This document shows positions 48,580 to 59,919 of a stretch of DNA of 64,000 nt, piece by piece (the first letter of the stretch is position 1; the number at the start of each line of letters is the position of its first letter). The DNA is from Arbacia lixula. Taxonomy: Eukaryota; Echinodermata; Echinoidea; Arbacioida; Arbaciidae. The notes beneath the pieces were generated by a model, which ran no database searches, was not told where the DNA came from, and saw nothing but the letters and a program-made list of their open reading frames with translations. Where the stretch lies: the NCBI GenBank assembly GCA_963669155.1, contig OZ022596.1, positions 18,153,379-18,217,378 of the forward strand, given 5' to 3'. A program made the position numbers and the translations under genes.

Positions 48580-49660
48580 ACTTAAAGCAGTTTGGACTGT
48601 TTTAACTCTTTATATGATATGATCGATTGTTTACATAGCAAATACACTTAAAACCTCTAGAGCTGCTTTGTAAGTGGCACAACAATGGTAGAAAAAATAC
48701 AGAAAAAAACATACAGCCTATTATAGAAGACAAATGACAAGCAAGATTTTAAAGTGCATCTTATGTCTATGCAGTTCTCACAGGAAAGTGACTTTTGAGA
48801 TTTTCTGTCTCAAGTGTGTGGGTGTTTGGCGGATGCCTAATCTTATTCTAAACCCGAGACAAATGAAACTAAGTATCACTTCAGATTTGATCAGACAGCA
48901 ACTAGCTTGAAGTATGCCTTCAACTTGGAAGAAGTAAGCTAAATGTTGTTCAGCTATTTATTTTCTTGCATATCATGACGAAGGTATGAATCATTCATTG
49001 CGAGTACTATGTACATGACAACAAAGTTTTTCATTTATTACCTTATAGCTTCCAAACTGTGTCAACTTTAATTTGGATTAATGTTATAACCATTTAAACA
49101 ATAAACATTACTATCAAGCTATCTTTGCTTGCAAAGAACGGCAAAACCAACATAGAATTACTAACTTTCTTGTTCGAAGAGGACGATACAAAGAATTAAA
49201 TCAATTCTTGACATTCAGTTCATCTATCGGCTATATATTTAAAATGTCAAGATGTATACATTTGTAGTTGTTGAAGTCTGTGTTAATAACTGCCGGACAC
49301 TTACAAACATAAAAACAGATCGAATGCTTGCTCTTAAAACGCGAATTTGTTTTGTTAAGTTGATACAGAGTTGACATCCTTTTTGAAACAAACTGTCAGA
49401 ATCTATCACACTCCGGCTACCTGCAAATTGAGTACAGCAAATGTTTGTTAGATTGACACGTCTGTTTTGAATACCTGATAGATACAGTAACATTTCTTGC
49501 CTAAGAGTAATGTGATACGTTAGTGTCGAGCACCATACAGTATATACTCGTCAATTTCACGGAGTAGCAATTTTTTCCGGCTCCGAGACATACAGTGATT
49601 ATCTAAGCCAGGCTGGACTCAATCTTTACGCTCAGATTTGTCAGCCACTTGTTAAACACA
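48580..49660. repeat. diverged third copy of array segment
   Basis: Parallels 38280-39560 and 44570-45990 block by block (for example AGACAAATGAC, GTATCACTTCA, CTCAATCTTTA...TCAGATTTGT). Includes a broken equivalent of the signal-peptide ORF at 48721-48759, reading MHFKILLVICLL then stop. Much older than the unit 1/unit 2 duplication. Confidence 0.7.
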
Positions 49661-49883
49661 CCTGGATGAAATCCCTAATTCCAAGAAAAAGGTATTATTG
49701 AAATGTCCTATAAACTGGTCGTAAAAAATTATCTAGTTTACTTAAATATAGTAATCGCCGACGGCATATCATTTCAAAATACAAAAGTTTGGTACATTTT
49801 GAAAATATACAAGGCAGAGCACAATATGTAATAAAAATCGATCATGATAATGAAATATGCCACTCCATATTATATCTCCACAG

Positions 49884-50197
49884 TATCAACTTTGCATTCG
49901 GACAACACTTATACCAGCGTGCTTGAGAGTACCTTGCTTTTAATCTGCCCTACAACGGTATCGGACATCAAAACTGTAAGAAGGTAAAAGGATTTATCAA
50001 ACATCCCAATCCTCTCCTACTTCCCCAAAATGACTACATAGACCATGAAGAACATGACCAAAGACTCGACATCAGGAACGACAAAGATTTGATGATATCG
50101 TCATTGGAGTTTGCCGACATTGGCAGCTATACATGCATTATTACGTCATCAACTTTGCCCGAAGATGTAACCTATGTAATTAAGCTAAAAATCAAAG
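49884..50197 (+). pseudogene. Ig-domain exon of a decayed gene
   Basis: Acceptor ATCTCCACAG and donor GTATGA, phase 1 both ends. The start reads VSTLHSDNTYTSVLESTLLL then IC (first Ig cysteine); about 60 residues on comes DLMISSLEFADIGSYTCIIT, the classic D-x-G-x-Y-x-C of strand F, then VTYVIKLKIK. The two halves are in different frames: after LLLIC the frame shifts by one base (around 49936-49950), and the exon length (314 nt) is one short of a phase-symmetric length. This is either a one-base loss or a sequencing error. Domain call is firm; status as a pseudogene is likely because the next exon is also disrupted. Confidence 0.75.
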
Positions 50198-50544
50198 GTA
50201 TGAAAAATTAAGTTTCTCCAGAAGAAACATATCATTCAGCGCGAATTATTTTACCATATGATTATATGCTCAATATCATCCGTTTAAACAAGTTTTTATG
50301 TACTCATATCTAGCGTTACGAAAAAGAGTACGATTGCAAAATTGTTGTCACTGAAACGCTCCTCATTAAACTAATGATTTACCCCTCAAATTTTGGCATC
50401 ACATTTTATGATCAATGAATGCAAAAAATGCATTTAGAAATACGAAAATCACATTTTAATTTTCATGATATTTTTTCTTGTTATGGTAAGGAGCTGTGTT
50501 GTGAATTGGTCTTAATGTTTTATAGAGGGTCTTTTCCATCGCAG

Positions 50545-50830
50545 TCCGAAGACTGAATTAGGTGGTTGAATGTTACAATTTGAGCCCTGGTTGCTAGATA
50601 CAAGTACATATCATACACACATATGTGCACCATCTCCACTCTCTGGGGAGTATTCCTTGCCTGCTGCATGTTATGGGCGCCGGGTCAAGCTCATTGACAT
50701 AATCGTCCACCTCCTACCAGGTACCCATTTATACTCCTGGGTGGAGAGCAGCAATGTGGATAACGTATTTTACCGAAGGACACGTGTGCCATGGGTGGGA
50801 TTAAACCTGGGACTGTGGGATCTTTAGTCA
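50545..50830 (+). mobile_element. SINE-like or LINE-tail repeat
   Basis: Contains GGTACCCATTTATACTCCTG then GGTGGAGAGCAGCAATGTGG, AGGACACG and GGATTAAACCTGGGAC, the order of a repeat widespread in marine invertebrate and chordate genomes. It sits in the intron of the decayed Ig gene. Recognised from memory of the pattern. Confidence 0.6.
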
Positions 50831-50926
50831 CAATTCACAAGCACCACACAACCACACCTCCAAATTCATGTAATTTATTCATGTTTAACTAAGTCAAGGT
50901 ATCCCTGACCTTTTTGTATACCTCAG

Positions 50927-51105
50927 AGGAATGTCGAGTGCCCGCCCTTCAAGACCCTCTTATGACGCCAGAAAGCGTGCGGTTTCGGGTCTACCATAGG
51001 CTACAAGGTTGAATGCAACTTTACTTGTCCTTATGGATACATGAGGATTGGCGACATGTCCTATGATCAAAGCTGAACGCTCAAGTATAGAGGACAAACC
51101 TGCTA
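50927..51105 (+). pseudogene. sushi/CCP-like exon of the decayed gene
   Basis: After the acceptor ATACCTCAG comes EECRVPALQDPLMTPESVRF, the 'C..P' start of a CCP module; then in another frame FGSTIGYKVECNFTCPYGYM followed by RIGD, the 'G..V...C..GY...G' middle. A stop interrupts before the last Cys region (LKYRGQTC). The shift lies near 50986-50995. Together with the Ig exon upstream it suggests a former extracellular Ig-CCP protein. Confidence 0.65.
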
Positions 51106-51641
51106 AGTATTAACAGACTTCAGGTCTCCAAAGCGATATTGCGATTAAACGAAGAACACCATGGGAATGCTAAGGTTTGTGTTTTCCCTTCACTACCATG
51201 AAAGATAACTACAAGTAATGCTTACAGATCGAAAAACAGAACATTCTGTCTACTACAGAAAACAATGAACCATTTTCAAAGTAATATTCTTTGATTTCAT
51301 AGTTATGTTACCTCTCGGATGAAGAAATAATAACAACTACTAATACGTATGCACAGAATACCATCTGCAAAATCTTTACAATGTAAAGAACACTCGATTC
51401 AAATAAAAAAGTGATGATGTATATGTAGGTATTTTAATAAAAGAAGAATTGTAGATAAAATTTTATCATGCTTGTTATACATGACTGATGATGGTAAGCC
51501 CGCTTAAATAGTTTAATTATACAGTTCAATTTGATGCACACTTCCAAACTCTTTTCAACACTTGCAAATAGTCTGATATGTAAAAACTAAAACTTACTCC
51601 TTTTAGCTCACATTATGTGTCATGTTTTCATTGTTTTTCAG

Positions 51642-51780
51642 TATTTTAATGATATATCTTGACTATGACTTCCCCACTGACGTAAACATCGTTAAGCACA
51701 TACTCCTGTTCTTTTTCTTGTTATATTACTTGTTCTACTGCGGATGGAAGACGTTTCATCTAGTTCGACGAGCACAGTGA
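51642..51780 (+). pseudogene. possible transmembrane exon of the same gene
   Basis: After GTTTTTCAG there is a frame with DYDFPTDVNIVKH, then ILLFFFLLYYLFYCGW and KTFHLVRRAQ before TGA: an acidic stalk, a hydrophobic helix and a basic tail. Its phase does not match the phase-1 donors upstream, so its link to the Ig-CCP gene is weak. An open frame follows at 51800-52051 with no recognised domain. Confidence 0.3.
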
Positions 51781-52084
51781 AGACTTTCGAGGATCTCTCA
51801 TGCCTCTGAGATATTCCGTTCAGATGACGGCAAAGAAGACTTCAACAGTCAAGGGGGCTACAACCAAACCCGGCGCAATTGTCTGCAAGATGCATGACGA
51901 CAGCCACACAGTCATCCGTACTCCCGATGAACTTTTTGAAATCGGACTGGACAATGTTGGCTATCATCAGTTCAAACTTCCTCTTATTGTTTGGATGTTA
52001 TTGTTCACCACCTTATCTACACATTTTCGTAACACAAAATGGATACCATGATTTAGCATTCGAGGTTCTAAACTACAATTTAAT

Positions 52085-52620
52085 TTCAGATTCATTCAGT
52101 GAATTTTTACATCAACCGCAATCAAATTGATTTTTGTTTGACTCATGTTAACATTCGATCTTTGAGGAAATATATTAATGAACAATCTTTTTTATATGAG
52201 CACACTTTGAAATCAATATGTGAGATTATCTGTTCACCAAAAGTAAGGAATTTACGTAACACAGCAACGATCGATTAAGTAATACCTGTGTACAAAAAAC
52301 GGTCCAATGACGTTTCAGAAAATTATAGGCCAATTCCATCATTGCCAGTTTCAGGTAAAATATTTGAAAAAAATGTTATTGATAGGTTAATGATTTGTTT
52401 ATAAGTTAACAATATTTAGCAGTAACGTCTATATGGTCTTCGTAAGAAATACAGTTCAAAGTTATCGATTATTAATCATGTTAATTGATCAAATACCTTT
52501 TTGAAATCATTGAATGATGGGAAAATTACACTAGGACTATTCATTATCACTAACAACAATATACTCCTAAAAGAGTTATCACACTATGGAATACGTGATG
52601 TAGATTTACAATGAGTTGCA
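52085..52620 (+). mobile_element. LINE fragment A, reverse transcriptase start
   Basis: Short stretch CLTHVNIRSLRKY resembles an endonuclease-domain motif; then VIPVYKKRSNDVSENYRPIP with SLPVSGKIFEK, the start of a non-LTR RT domain, and LKELSHYGIRD from the following motif. Several stops interrupt. Probably of the Jockey/CR1 group. Confidence 0.65.
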
Positions 52621-53099
52621 GACTTTCTGTGCAGCAGACATTTTGTTAAATACGAAGATGTGGTGTCCCCAAAACCCTAGCAAAAACCAAGTTATAGAGC
52701 CGAGATTAAGACACAACATGTTGAATGTCACACTGTTAACTTTCTGGATTTCTGGAGGTGAACTTAAATGGTGGCAGTAGTTGAGTACAACTGATTCCAA
52801 CAGCTTGTTATTTATAGACACAATCCTTTCTACCATATTCCTGAAATCAATTCGTGACCAAGAATAAATTATATGCTTCAAACTGAACAGATTATCAAAT
52901 ACAAAGAAGTTTAATAACATTGGAACAAATTAGCCTTCTTTGAAGAGGCGGATTCCCAGTAAAATGTGAAAACTATCATCTAATCCGGCAAATATGGCCG
53001 CAAAGAATGGTTAGGACCATAACATGGTCAGAAAACGTGAAAAGGACCGGTTTTATTCGGGAGTATTCTAAAAACAGAATAACTAATTAATGATGATAC
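52621..53099. other. between LINE fragments, nothing recognised
   Basis: A minus-strand ORF of 104 codons (52606-52920) has no recognised domain. Confidence 0.4.
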
Positions 53100-55710
53100 C
53101 TTGCATTCGTTCTATTCCAAACTAAATGATATTCAATGGACTATACTTGATGATGCAAATTTAGATATTCCGTATAATGTATTTTTTGATAAGTTTACAA
53201 AGATTTACAAAGACTGTTTTCTAGTAAAAACTACCACATATCGAACCAGGTACATTAGAGAACCATGGATGAATCGTAAGTTATTGAAAATATGCCGTAA
53301 ACGACCGAAGTTATACAAAAACTATATAATTATGAAAGATAACGAGACTTTGTAACAATGAAATCAAGACAGGCAAAGTCTTAATAATATTTTCAAAAAT
53401 TATAAAGCAGATAAAACCGTATAAAACGTAGCATGAAATTTACTCGGAAATTGATAAACGATATATTTCAGAAAAAAATCTGAAAAATCTTACCATATTG
53501 AACATTTTCAGTTCATAATGAGGTTATAACAGATAAATATGAAATTGCAAACGCGTTTGATTATTTTTTTGAATGTTGGCCATAGAATCAATGACTTGGT
53601 CAGAAGCCCACATATCAAAGTTGAATCTTACCTAAACAATCCAAATAAACACTATACATTTTAAACCCATTGAATGTCGAGAAATATTGTATATGTGACC
53701 GCCCAGCTCGAAACCCACAAAAAGTCGCGGGGTACCATTTTCTGTAATAGACCAAAATATGTCATTTGGGTTGACCACGTCAAATTGTTGGAGTTTGTTC
53801 TATCTGAAAGAGTGAGTTTTGTTCTACCTACTGTCAACATTTGGTGGCATCAAACGAAATCGAAAGCGATATATCGATTTGGTTAGGATGGTCCAATTTT
53901 GACAAGTTATATATCATTTTACAGCTTAGAACTTACTCTTTAAAAGTATGTGAAAAAGTGAAAATTCATTTTGGGTGACTTTTTGTGGGTTTCGAGCTGG
54001 GCGGTCACATATAGTTGCAACTAGGAAAAACAATACTGGTGCAGGAGCAAACTCAATTATTATCACTGTTGTTAAAAAATAATTTCAATAACTTGTGCAC
54101 CATTATGTCAAAAAATCAATTTGAATTTGTCAACTTGTAGGATCTCAATACAACTAAGAACAGCATGTGTTACCCCTGTCCATAAAAAAAGTCATAAGAA
54201 CGATCTTAATAGATACCAAACTCAGTACTTTCATTCTTTTTTTAATAATAGAACGATGTATCTTAACATAATGATATCATTTATAGACAGGCATAATATA
54301 TTATTTAATAGTCAATATAGTTTAAGACAAGGGCACTCCACATCTAATGCAATTTTGGAATTTATACACTGTGTTAATGATGCCTTTGACTCCAAAAAGC
54401 TTACACTTGTTGCTTTTATTGATTTAACAAAAACTTTTGTTGTTATAAATCACTCAATGCTAATATCTAAATTAATTCACTATGGTGTGAGAGGCTTGCC
54501 CTGAGAATGTTTCAATAACTATTTTCATGAACGTGAGCAATTTACACATGTAAACGGATTTCAATCTGAACCTAAATTTATTACATGTGGAATGCCCCAG
54601 GGCTCTATACTTCTTTTTCTCATATATATAAATGAACTGCCTATGAGCGCCCCCTTACTTAACTTTTTACTATTTGCAGATGATACAAGTATTAAAGATA
54701 TGACGTCACTGTAACAAGTAGTAAACTTAGAACTTTAATCTATCATTGAATGGATTTCTGCAAATCATCTCATTCTAAATGTAAACAAAACAGAATGTAT
54801 GTTGCTTAGTACTTTAAGCAGAACTTCCAAATTATCATTAATGTAAAAATATTGAAATTGTTCATGATGTCAAGGTTGTGGGAATTAATATCAACGAAAA
54901 GTTATAATGAAACTATCTTCATGTGAACTGTGCAATACTATTTACAGAAATGTAGGTGTTGTAAGTAAATTACACTTTCTTTCTGGGAATGCTTTAAAGA
55001 TGCTATATCATACTATTATACCATCGTATTTGAATTATTGTCTTTCAATCTGGGATCTCATAAGTAAATATACTATCTCCCGAATCCATGTGTTACACAA
55101 AAAAGCTATGCGAATAGTTTCCCATTCTCCATATAAATTCCATTCTGTTCCTCTTTTTGTGAAATTGAATATACTACCGATATATGATCTCACTACAAAT
55201 TGGCGTTTTCATGTTCAATTGCTATAAAGATTTTTTACCTTTACCATTTAAAGATTATGCCCAATTTAACTGTCATATCCACTCACGTAATACACGAAAG
55301 GCAAATAATTTTCCCACCCCTCTGGCACAAACCTGTACATCAAAAAGATTTTTTTTGACCAATACTCTGGAATGATTAACCATTATCAGTGAAGAAATCC
55401 AGTAGTGCAAATTATTTCAAACTCCTACTAAAACTGTACTCACCTTTCAAAAACATTATCTACGTTCTTCTTTATTCCCATTAATAAATATGTAACCTCC
55501 TTTCTCCTTTTCCTCTTCTCCCTTTTCTCTTTACCAAGGTCTTTTTTGTATGCTTCTATTTTTGTGGTGTTTCTTTGTTCATTTTGTAGTTAAACCTGGG
55601 TGTTTATAGATGTAATGGGACCATACCAACAAGCCTGCGTGCTTAGTTTGGTTCCCCCACAAACTTGCAAATTTACATCATTATGCAGTTATGAATTGAA
55701 ATTGAAATTG
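53100..55710 (+). mobile_element. LINE fragment B (Jockey/CR1-type), with nested element
   Basis: Pieces in order: linker with FDKFTKIYKDCFLVKTTTYR and EPWMNRKLLKICRK (53101-53355); RT domain (54121-54720) with RQGHSTSNAILEFIHCVNDA, the L-T-K-T-F-V position of LSKAFD, CGMPQGSI and LLFADDTS (the catalytic F-A-D-D motif is kept); thumb and C terminus (54907-55230) with LYHTIIPSYLNYCLSIW. The 3' end is a short tandem tail GAATTGAAATTGAAATTG at about 55688-55710, as in CR1/Rex-like elements. Frameshifts and stops are numerous, so it is dead. Interrupted at 53692-54011 by a TIR element. Confidence 0.82.
53692..54011. mobile_element. TIR element nested in LINE B
   Basis: Perfect 35 bp terminal inverted repeats: TATGTGACCGCCCAGCTCGA then AACCCACAAAAAGTC, and the reverse complement at the right end. 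Total 320 bp, TA next to both ends, no ORF. The perfect ends in a ruined LINE show that it inserted later. Confidence 0.92.
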
Positions 55711-56484
55711 ACCCCCCCCCCCGCCCAAACAATGTTCCAGAAGCCAAGTTACCCTCAAGGTTATAGCAGACTCTCGAGTTCATTGGGCTAGTCTCTGAAT
55801 AACATTTACTAGAATTTACGATGACGTAGGTATTAATGAACCTCTCCTTTCGATATTCACCCAGCCCTAGGGAGCTTATTAGGCGCACATGGCCACACAT
55901 CCTGCTCTTTTGTAAAGCAAGAACCCTCTCACAAGCTATGAAATGGGCCTCTTTCAGACTAAAATGAACTTGGTACCATAGGAAAGCGTAAATCCTCTGG
56001 TACACATGACCTTCATATAGTTAACGGCATGGCCAAGACCATGCATGGGTATAAACGTTAGTTTAAGTCTTAATTTTCGTTTCTTTCTTCAAAGACTCAT
56101 CAGCGCAACGCTTATAGACGCACCGCGTTCATCCTCTATATTATGCAGTGTACCGTGCGTACTGTATCGGCGTAGCCTTTGTGTGTATTTGATACGTTGC
56201 TTGCATGTTTAAACACACAGCCACATATGCAGTGGGCCTACTGACGGGAGTTGATTGACATATTCCGATACCTTTTAACCTTAATAATATAACAATTGTT
56301 GGCTTTGCTGTCGTAATCATTATACAATTTTTAAACCTCGGAGTTCTGCACTGCTGCTTCGGGAACACATTTGCCACTTATGAGACTTATTTACGTTCCT
56401 TCGGAGCAATGCAAATCAACTCGGTATGAACATTCTGTGATGTTTCTTCCAGCAGCAGCTAACATCTATTTCATACAAATAAAG
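55711..56484. other. intergenic, nothing recognised
   Basis: Starts just after a C tract at about 55712-55722. ORFs on both strands without domain support. Confidence 0.5.
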
Positions 56485-56736
56485 TTACAACACTGAATGA
56501 GGGTTGCCAAACATCTTTCGAAGTGATATGCTCGTATGGTTGTGCTTGCATGGTACATCTTCTTCTGTGCTTGGTGTCAGAAACATTTCCAAAATTCGAT
56601 ATCTTAACACCGTTGCATCAATTATGGATCGACACGTTGAAAGCTGCTTTACACAAAACTGTGCGAAATATTTGTTTCTGTCAATGTCTTTCTGGTTCTC
56701 GCCAGTGCTAGATGAGCGTGACGAAGACTGGTCACC
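56485..56736 (-). CDS. possible last exon of an unknown gene
   Basis: A minus-strand frame follows a good acceptor (TTTCTCTACAG) in phase 0 and runs 83 codons to TAA. It reads GDQSSSRSSSTGENQKDIDR and on through FAQFCVKQLSTCRSIIDATV to a tail ending KMFGNPHSVL. It is hydrophilic with three Cys and a Ser-rich start. No family was recognised and no partner exon was found upstream (56737-64000). A plus ORF overlaps it and is probably the shadow. Coding status is a guess based on the splice site and open frame. Confidence 0.3.
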   Translation of the reverse strand, partial: GDQSSSRSSSTGENQKDIDRNKYFAQFCVKQLSTCRSIIDATVLRYRILEMFLTPSTEEDVPCKHNHTSISLRKMFGNPHSVL

Positions 56737-57414
56737 CTGTAGAGAAAGATACAATAATTGATTGCGTTAGTCATCACAATCGTATTTTATCTTGGATTGT
56801 TTTGAATAATGACAAACGCATTTGAACACATTGTTTTAGAAATACAAAAGAAAAATCTTACAAAAATAAGGGCAGACGATGCACATGGTAGATATATATT
56901 AACGTGATGCAATTAGTGTAATTGGTGAGCAGTAAACAAGGTCGTGCGTATATGTGACCAATCTTTATTGATTGCATCTAATAACGGCACTCTAACACAT
57001 CACATATATGTGTTATACACATGACAAAGAACGTGCAATTTACGAAATGCAAAAAGCGTTTCTCCTTCGTTTCGAAGAAAAAAGAGAATTGATCAGATTT
57101 CCAAAGGCTTAAATGTAATATGCCATGCATTAGTAAGAACATTACCGAGTTAAGATGTTAAATCGTAAAAAAGACAATTTTATTGTTTTTAAGAACATTT
57201 TTGTTTAATATTGTCGGTACATTCTTCGTAAGTGATTTCTTTTCCGTTTCCTTAGTACCCCATAACCCCGTTATCTGTTCTTTTTGACATACTATATCAA
57301 TAAAGCTATATCTTTTCGTAAAAATTACATACACTTGCACTAATTAATAAATATATACATCAATATATCATTTATATAATGGTTGTGATGATGCTTAAAA
57401 TGTGGAATTGTGGA
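56737..57414. other. AT-rich, nothing recognised
   Basis: No supported gene or repeat. Confidence 0.5.
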
Positions 57415-57419
57415 GGACA

Positions 57420-58170
57420 AAACAATAGGCCACTGATAAGGCTCGCATCGTCGGGCGGTAACGTGTTATCGACAAAGGACAGGGGACCACGAACAAAGCC
57501 CACTAGACGGCAAACGTTGGTGATAGACCAGTCAATGGGCGGCCGGTACGGCTCGCATCGGGCGGTAACAATGGCGAGCTACCATCAATCAACGAGCTGT
57601 TATGGCCGGCATGCCTGTACATGGAAAATATGGTATGTTGATACGGGGTGGTCAGGGTTTGTTATGGCAGCATATCGTATAATTCCAAAACTCGGGGATA
57701 TCGATCAGGTGGTCTCGATTAAAATCAATGGGTTTGAGGGGGATATTGATGGCTTCCTTTACCCTACGTGTGCACCGGTACCGTTATTGGGAAATGCACT
57801 GACCCCATCCCAGTCTGGCTGATGCTGATTATACCATGCATGTTCGGCTACTGCTTAGCTGTCAGTTTGGAGGAGCCTGACATCCCACTTGTGCTCAGTA
57901 ATTCTCTCAGATATCGGTCGGGCAGTTTCACCGATGTAGGAAAGGTCACCTTATTTGCAAGGGATGTTGTATACGATTCCGTTCCGTCTGTGTTGAGGGA
58001 TCTTTGGGACGTGTTAGTTGCTGTCAGAGGTTTGTATCTGATTGCAAAAACTGTGCCGGCCAGTGGGCTTTTTCCTTGTCCCTTTATCCTTTTTTTTTCG
58101 GTAACATGTTACCGCCCGACGATGCGAGCTGTACCAGCGGCCTATTGTTTGGTTGAGCATCCCTGTGTGC
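57420..58170 (-). mobile_element. Penelope-like element remnant with GIY-YIG endonuclease
   Basis: On the minus strand at about 58035-57640 the frame gives LTRPKDPSTQ near the start, then NGIVYNIPCK, LSYIGETARPISERITEHKW, VAEHAWYNQHQPDWDG and EAINIPLKPIDFNRD. The order G-I-V-Y...Y-I-G-E-T-x-R...E-H...A-E-H...D-W-D...N-R-D matches the C-terminal GIY-YIG nuclease of Penelope-like retroelements. It is broken at several points and no reverse transcriptase is left. The region is bracketed by inverted copies of about 100 bp (57420-57530 and 58035-58165; shared word GCTCGCATCGTCGGGCGGTA), as seen with inverted terminal repeats or head-to-head copies in this group. The long plus-strand ORFs here are shadows. 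Confidence 0.8.
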
Positions 58171-58456
58171 CGGCTAAAATTATTGGGTTTCGCCCTTTGA
58201 ACTTTTTGGAGCGGGTTCTTGGTTTGTGTGCTGGGCTGACCAAAAGGCATTTGAACCCTTAATCACTTCAATCTTGTTACAAAGTGTTTCAGCGGCGCAC
58301 GAAACATTGTGATCTGTTTAGATTCCTTTTGGACCATTCATTGCGAGGCAAACGATTATCACTTTAGCGATTAGGTCTGTTCTACTTGCAATAAATGTAT
58401 TACTAACTGCAATTAAATTATTTTTGTTATGATTTCCATATACTTAAAGACATGTT

Positions 58457-59065
58457 GCACATGCTTTTAAAGGACCCCTCTCTGTTCCTTATCAAGCAAA
58501 TGGAGGATGACCTTACCAAAACTTCAAGCACCATTTTTTTAATACCCCTTCATGTGTGTGATGCACCAGGCTTAACGCTGATGGTAAGCTGCTCATATGA
58601 AATGTATTTACTAAAAAAAAAAAAAGTTGGTACTCCTACCTTAATTGAAACTGAAGAATGAAAGAAAATGGGTCTTAAGGAAAAGATAACATTCTGGCAA
58701 TTACAATACGTCATTGCAATTAGAATATGATTTAGTTTTCTACAAAGAAAGAATCCAATTAATACAAATGCTACAAATGCTCTCCAGGGACACCTCTCTG
58801 TCCTGATCCAACAACTAGATGATAGTCTCACTACAACTTTAGATACACTTCCTTTTAACACCCTTTCCTCTGTGTGCTGCATCAGGGTTTACGCGGTTGG
58901 TAAGCTTCTGATATAAGATTTCATTACCTAAACAAGTAAGTATTCTTGCCTTAAATTGAATTTAAGAGTGAAAGGAAATGTAGTTAAAGAAAAAGATAAC
59001 ATTGTGACAATTAAAATACGGCATAGCAATAATATGACTTATCTTTCTGAAAAGATTTTTTTTTT
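58457..59065. repeat. two-copy tandem repeat, about 300 bp unit
   Basis: Copies at 58457-58757 and 58758-59065 share CTCTCTGT, ATGGTAAGCT/TTGGTAAGCT, AAAGATAACATT and ACGTCAT/ACGGCAT blocks in order. The second has an exon-like stretch between CTCTCCAG and GTAAGC encoding GHLSVLIQQLDDSLTTTLDT and on to VCCIRVYAV. The first has stops in that frame, so coding is doubtful. Confidence 0.7.
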
Positions 59066-59880
59066 AATTTACCAGACTATATCATGATTGCAAGGTCATT
59101 GTTTATTCAGCACATAAATGCTTAATCTGCCCATTTTAAGGGAAACATTAACTTGTAAAAATAGAAATCAATGGGATGGAATAACCTCTCTATGTTGACC
59201 TATTGTTTTAAACCAGCGGCACGTAAAGCACATGTAAATCCTAGCCGTATGAATAAAACATTCTGACATGGATGACATGACACAATGTATTATATTTTAA
59301 CTGGTACTATAGTTACATGCCACTTCTAAATGAAAAACTATGTTTTGTCTGTCACTGATATGATTTTCTTGTTTTGAAAGGGTCAGTTCAACTGATGCAT
59401 GGAACGTTGTAGAGACTACATCCGTTTCAAAGCAATGCCAAAAGGAAGTCCAGTGTAACATTTTATCACTTCTTAAGCCATGGGATTTTGCAATCAATAG
59501 TAGTAACTAGTAAGTTACATCACAATATTTTACGTGTTAATTTGTCCGCACTCTTTAATGTTAAAAAAAATCTATGTAGATGTACGTAGAATTAGTTCCA
59601 AGGGTGACATTGGCAAGCATTGGAAAAAAAATATTCTGTTTGGAGTCAAATTAAAGTCAGGACTTACGGAGACTGTATATTCTTCATTTCGTTTGCACTT
59701 TCAATACATTGATCAGGCAGGTCTGAATCAAAGCTAGTTGCTATTAAAAGGTTGGCTGGCCCATTTGCAGGTTTGACAGAAAATTGTGTAAATATCACAG
59801 GAAATAATAAAAAAAAAATTATTGTATAGCAACTCTCTACAAAATATAAGAGCTAGAAACTATTATATGGATTGCTAGAT
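59066..59880. other. intergenic, nothing recognised
   Basis: No supported gene. Confidence 0.5.
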
Positions 59881-59919
59881 CATGAGTTTTGGATAGGTCG
59901 TGTAAAATAAAGTGAGAGG

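Larger units (their letters stand above)
29200..49700 (-). repeat. tandem array of diverged modules with a two-block conserved motif
   Basis: At least 13 same-orientation copies of a motif, each set in homologous flanking sequence. On the minus strand it reads GGYCGTAGATGGCRGCAATT, a 35-60 bp variable spacer, then TTGCGTGACAAT. The modules also share blocks such as TCATTATGCGATATCGCTAT (before the motif on the plus strand), TAGCTTAGTGCTGATACTAA, and a purine tract after it. Spacing runs from 0.25 to over 3 kb, so units are of several lengths. No frame is preserved across copies. Minus-strand assignment follows the ATGGCGGC reading and is provisional. Confidence 0.8.

Noticed and set aside
57430-57470. 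Possible hammerhead ribozyme (CTGATAAG) in the Penelope-like repeat
   Set aside because: The required GAAA core and stems are not found at the right spacing, and the inverted copy does not keep the word.
57379-58262. Two overlapping plus-strand ORFs of 147 and 164 codons
   Set aside because: They are opposite-strand shadows of the Penelope-like endonuclease remnant and have no domain of their own.
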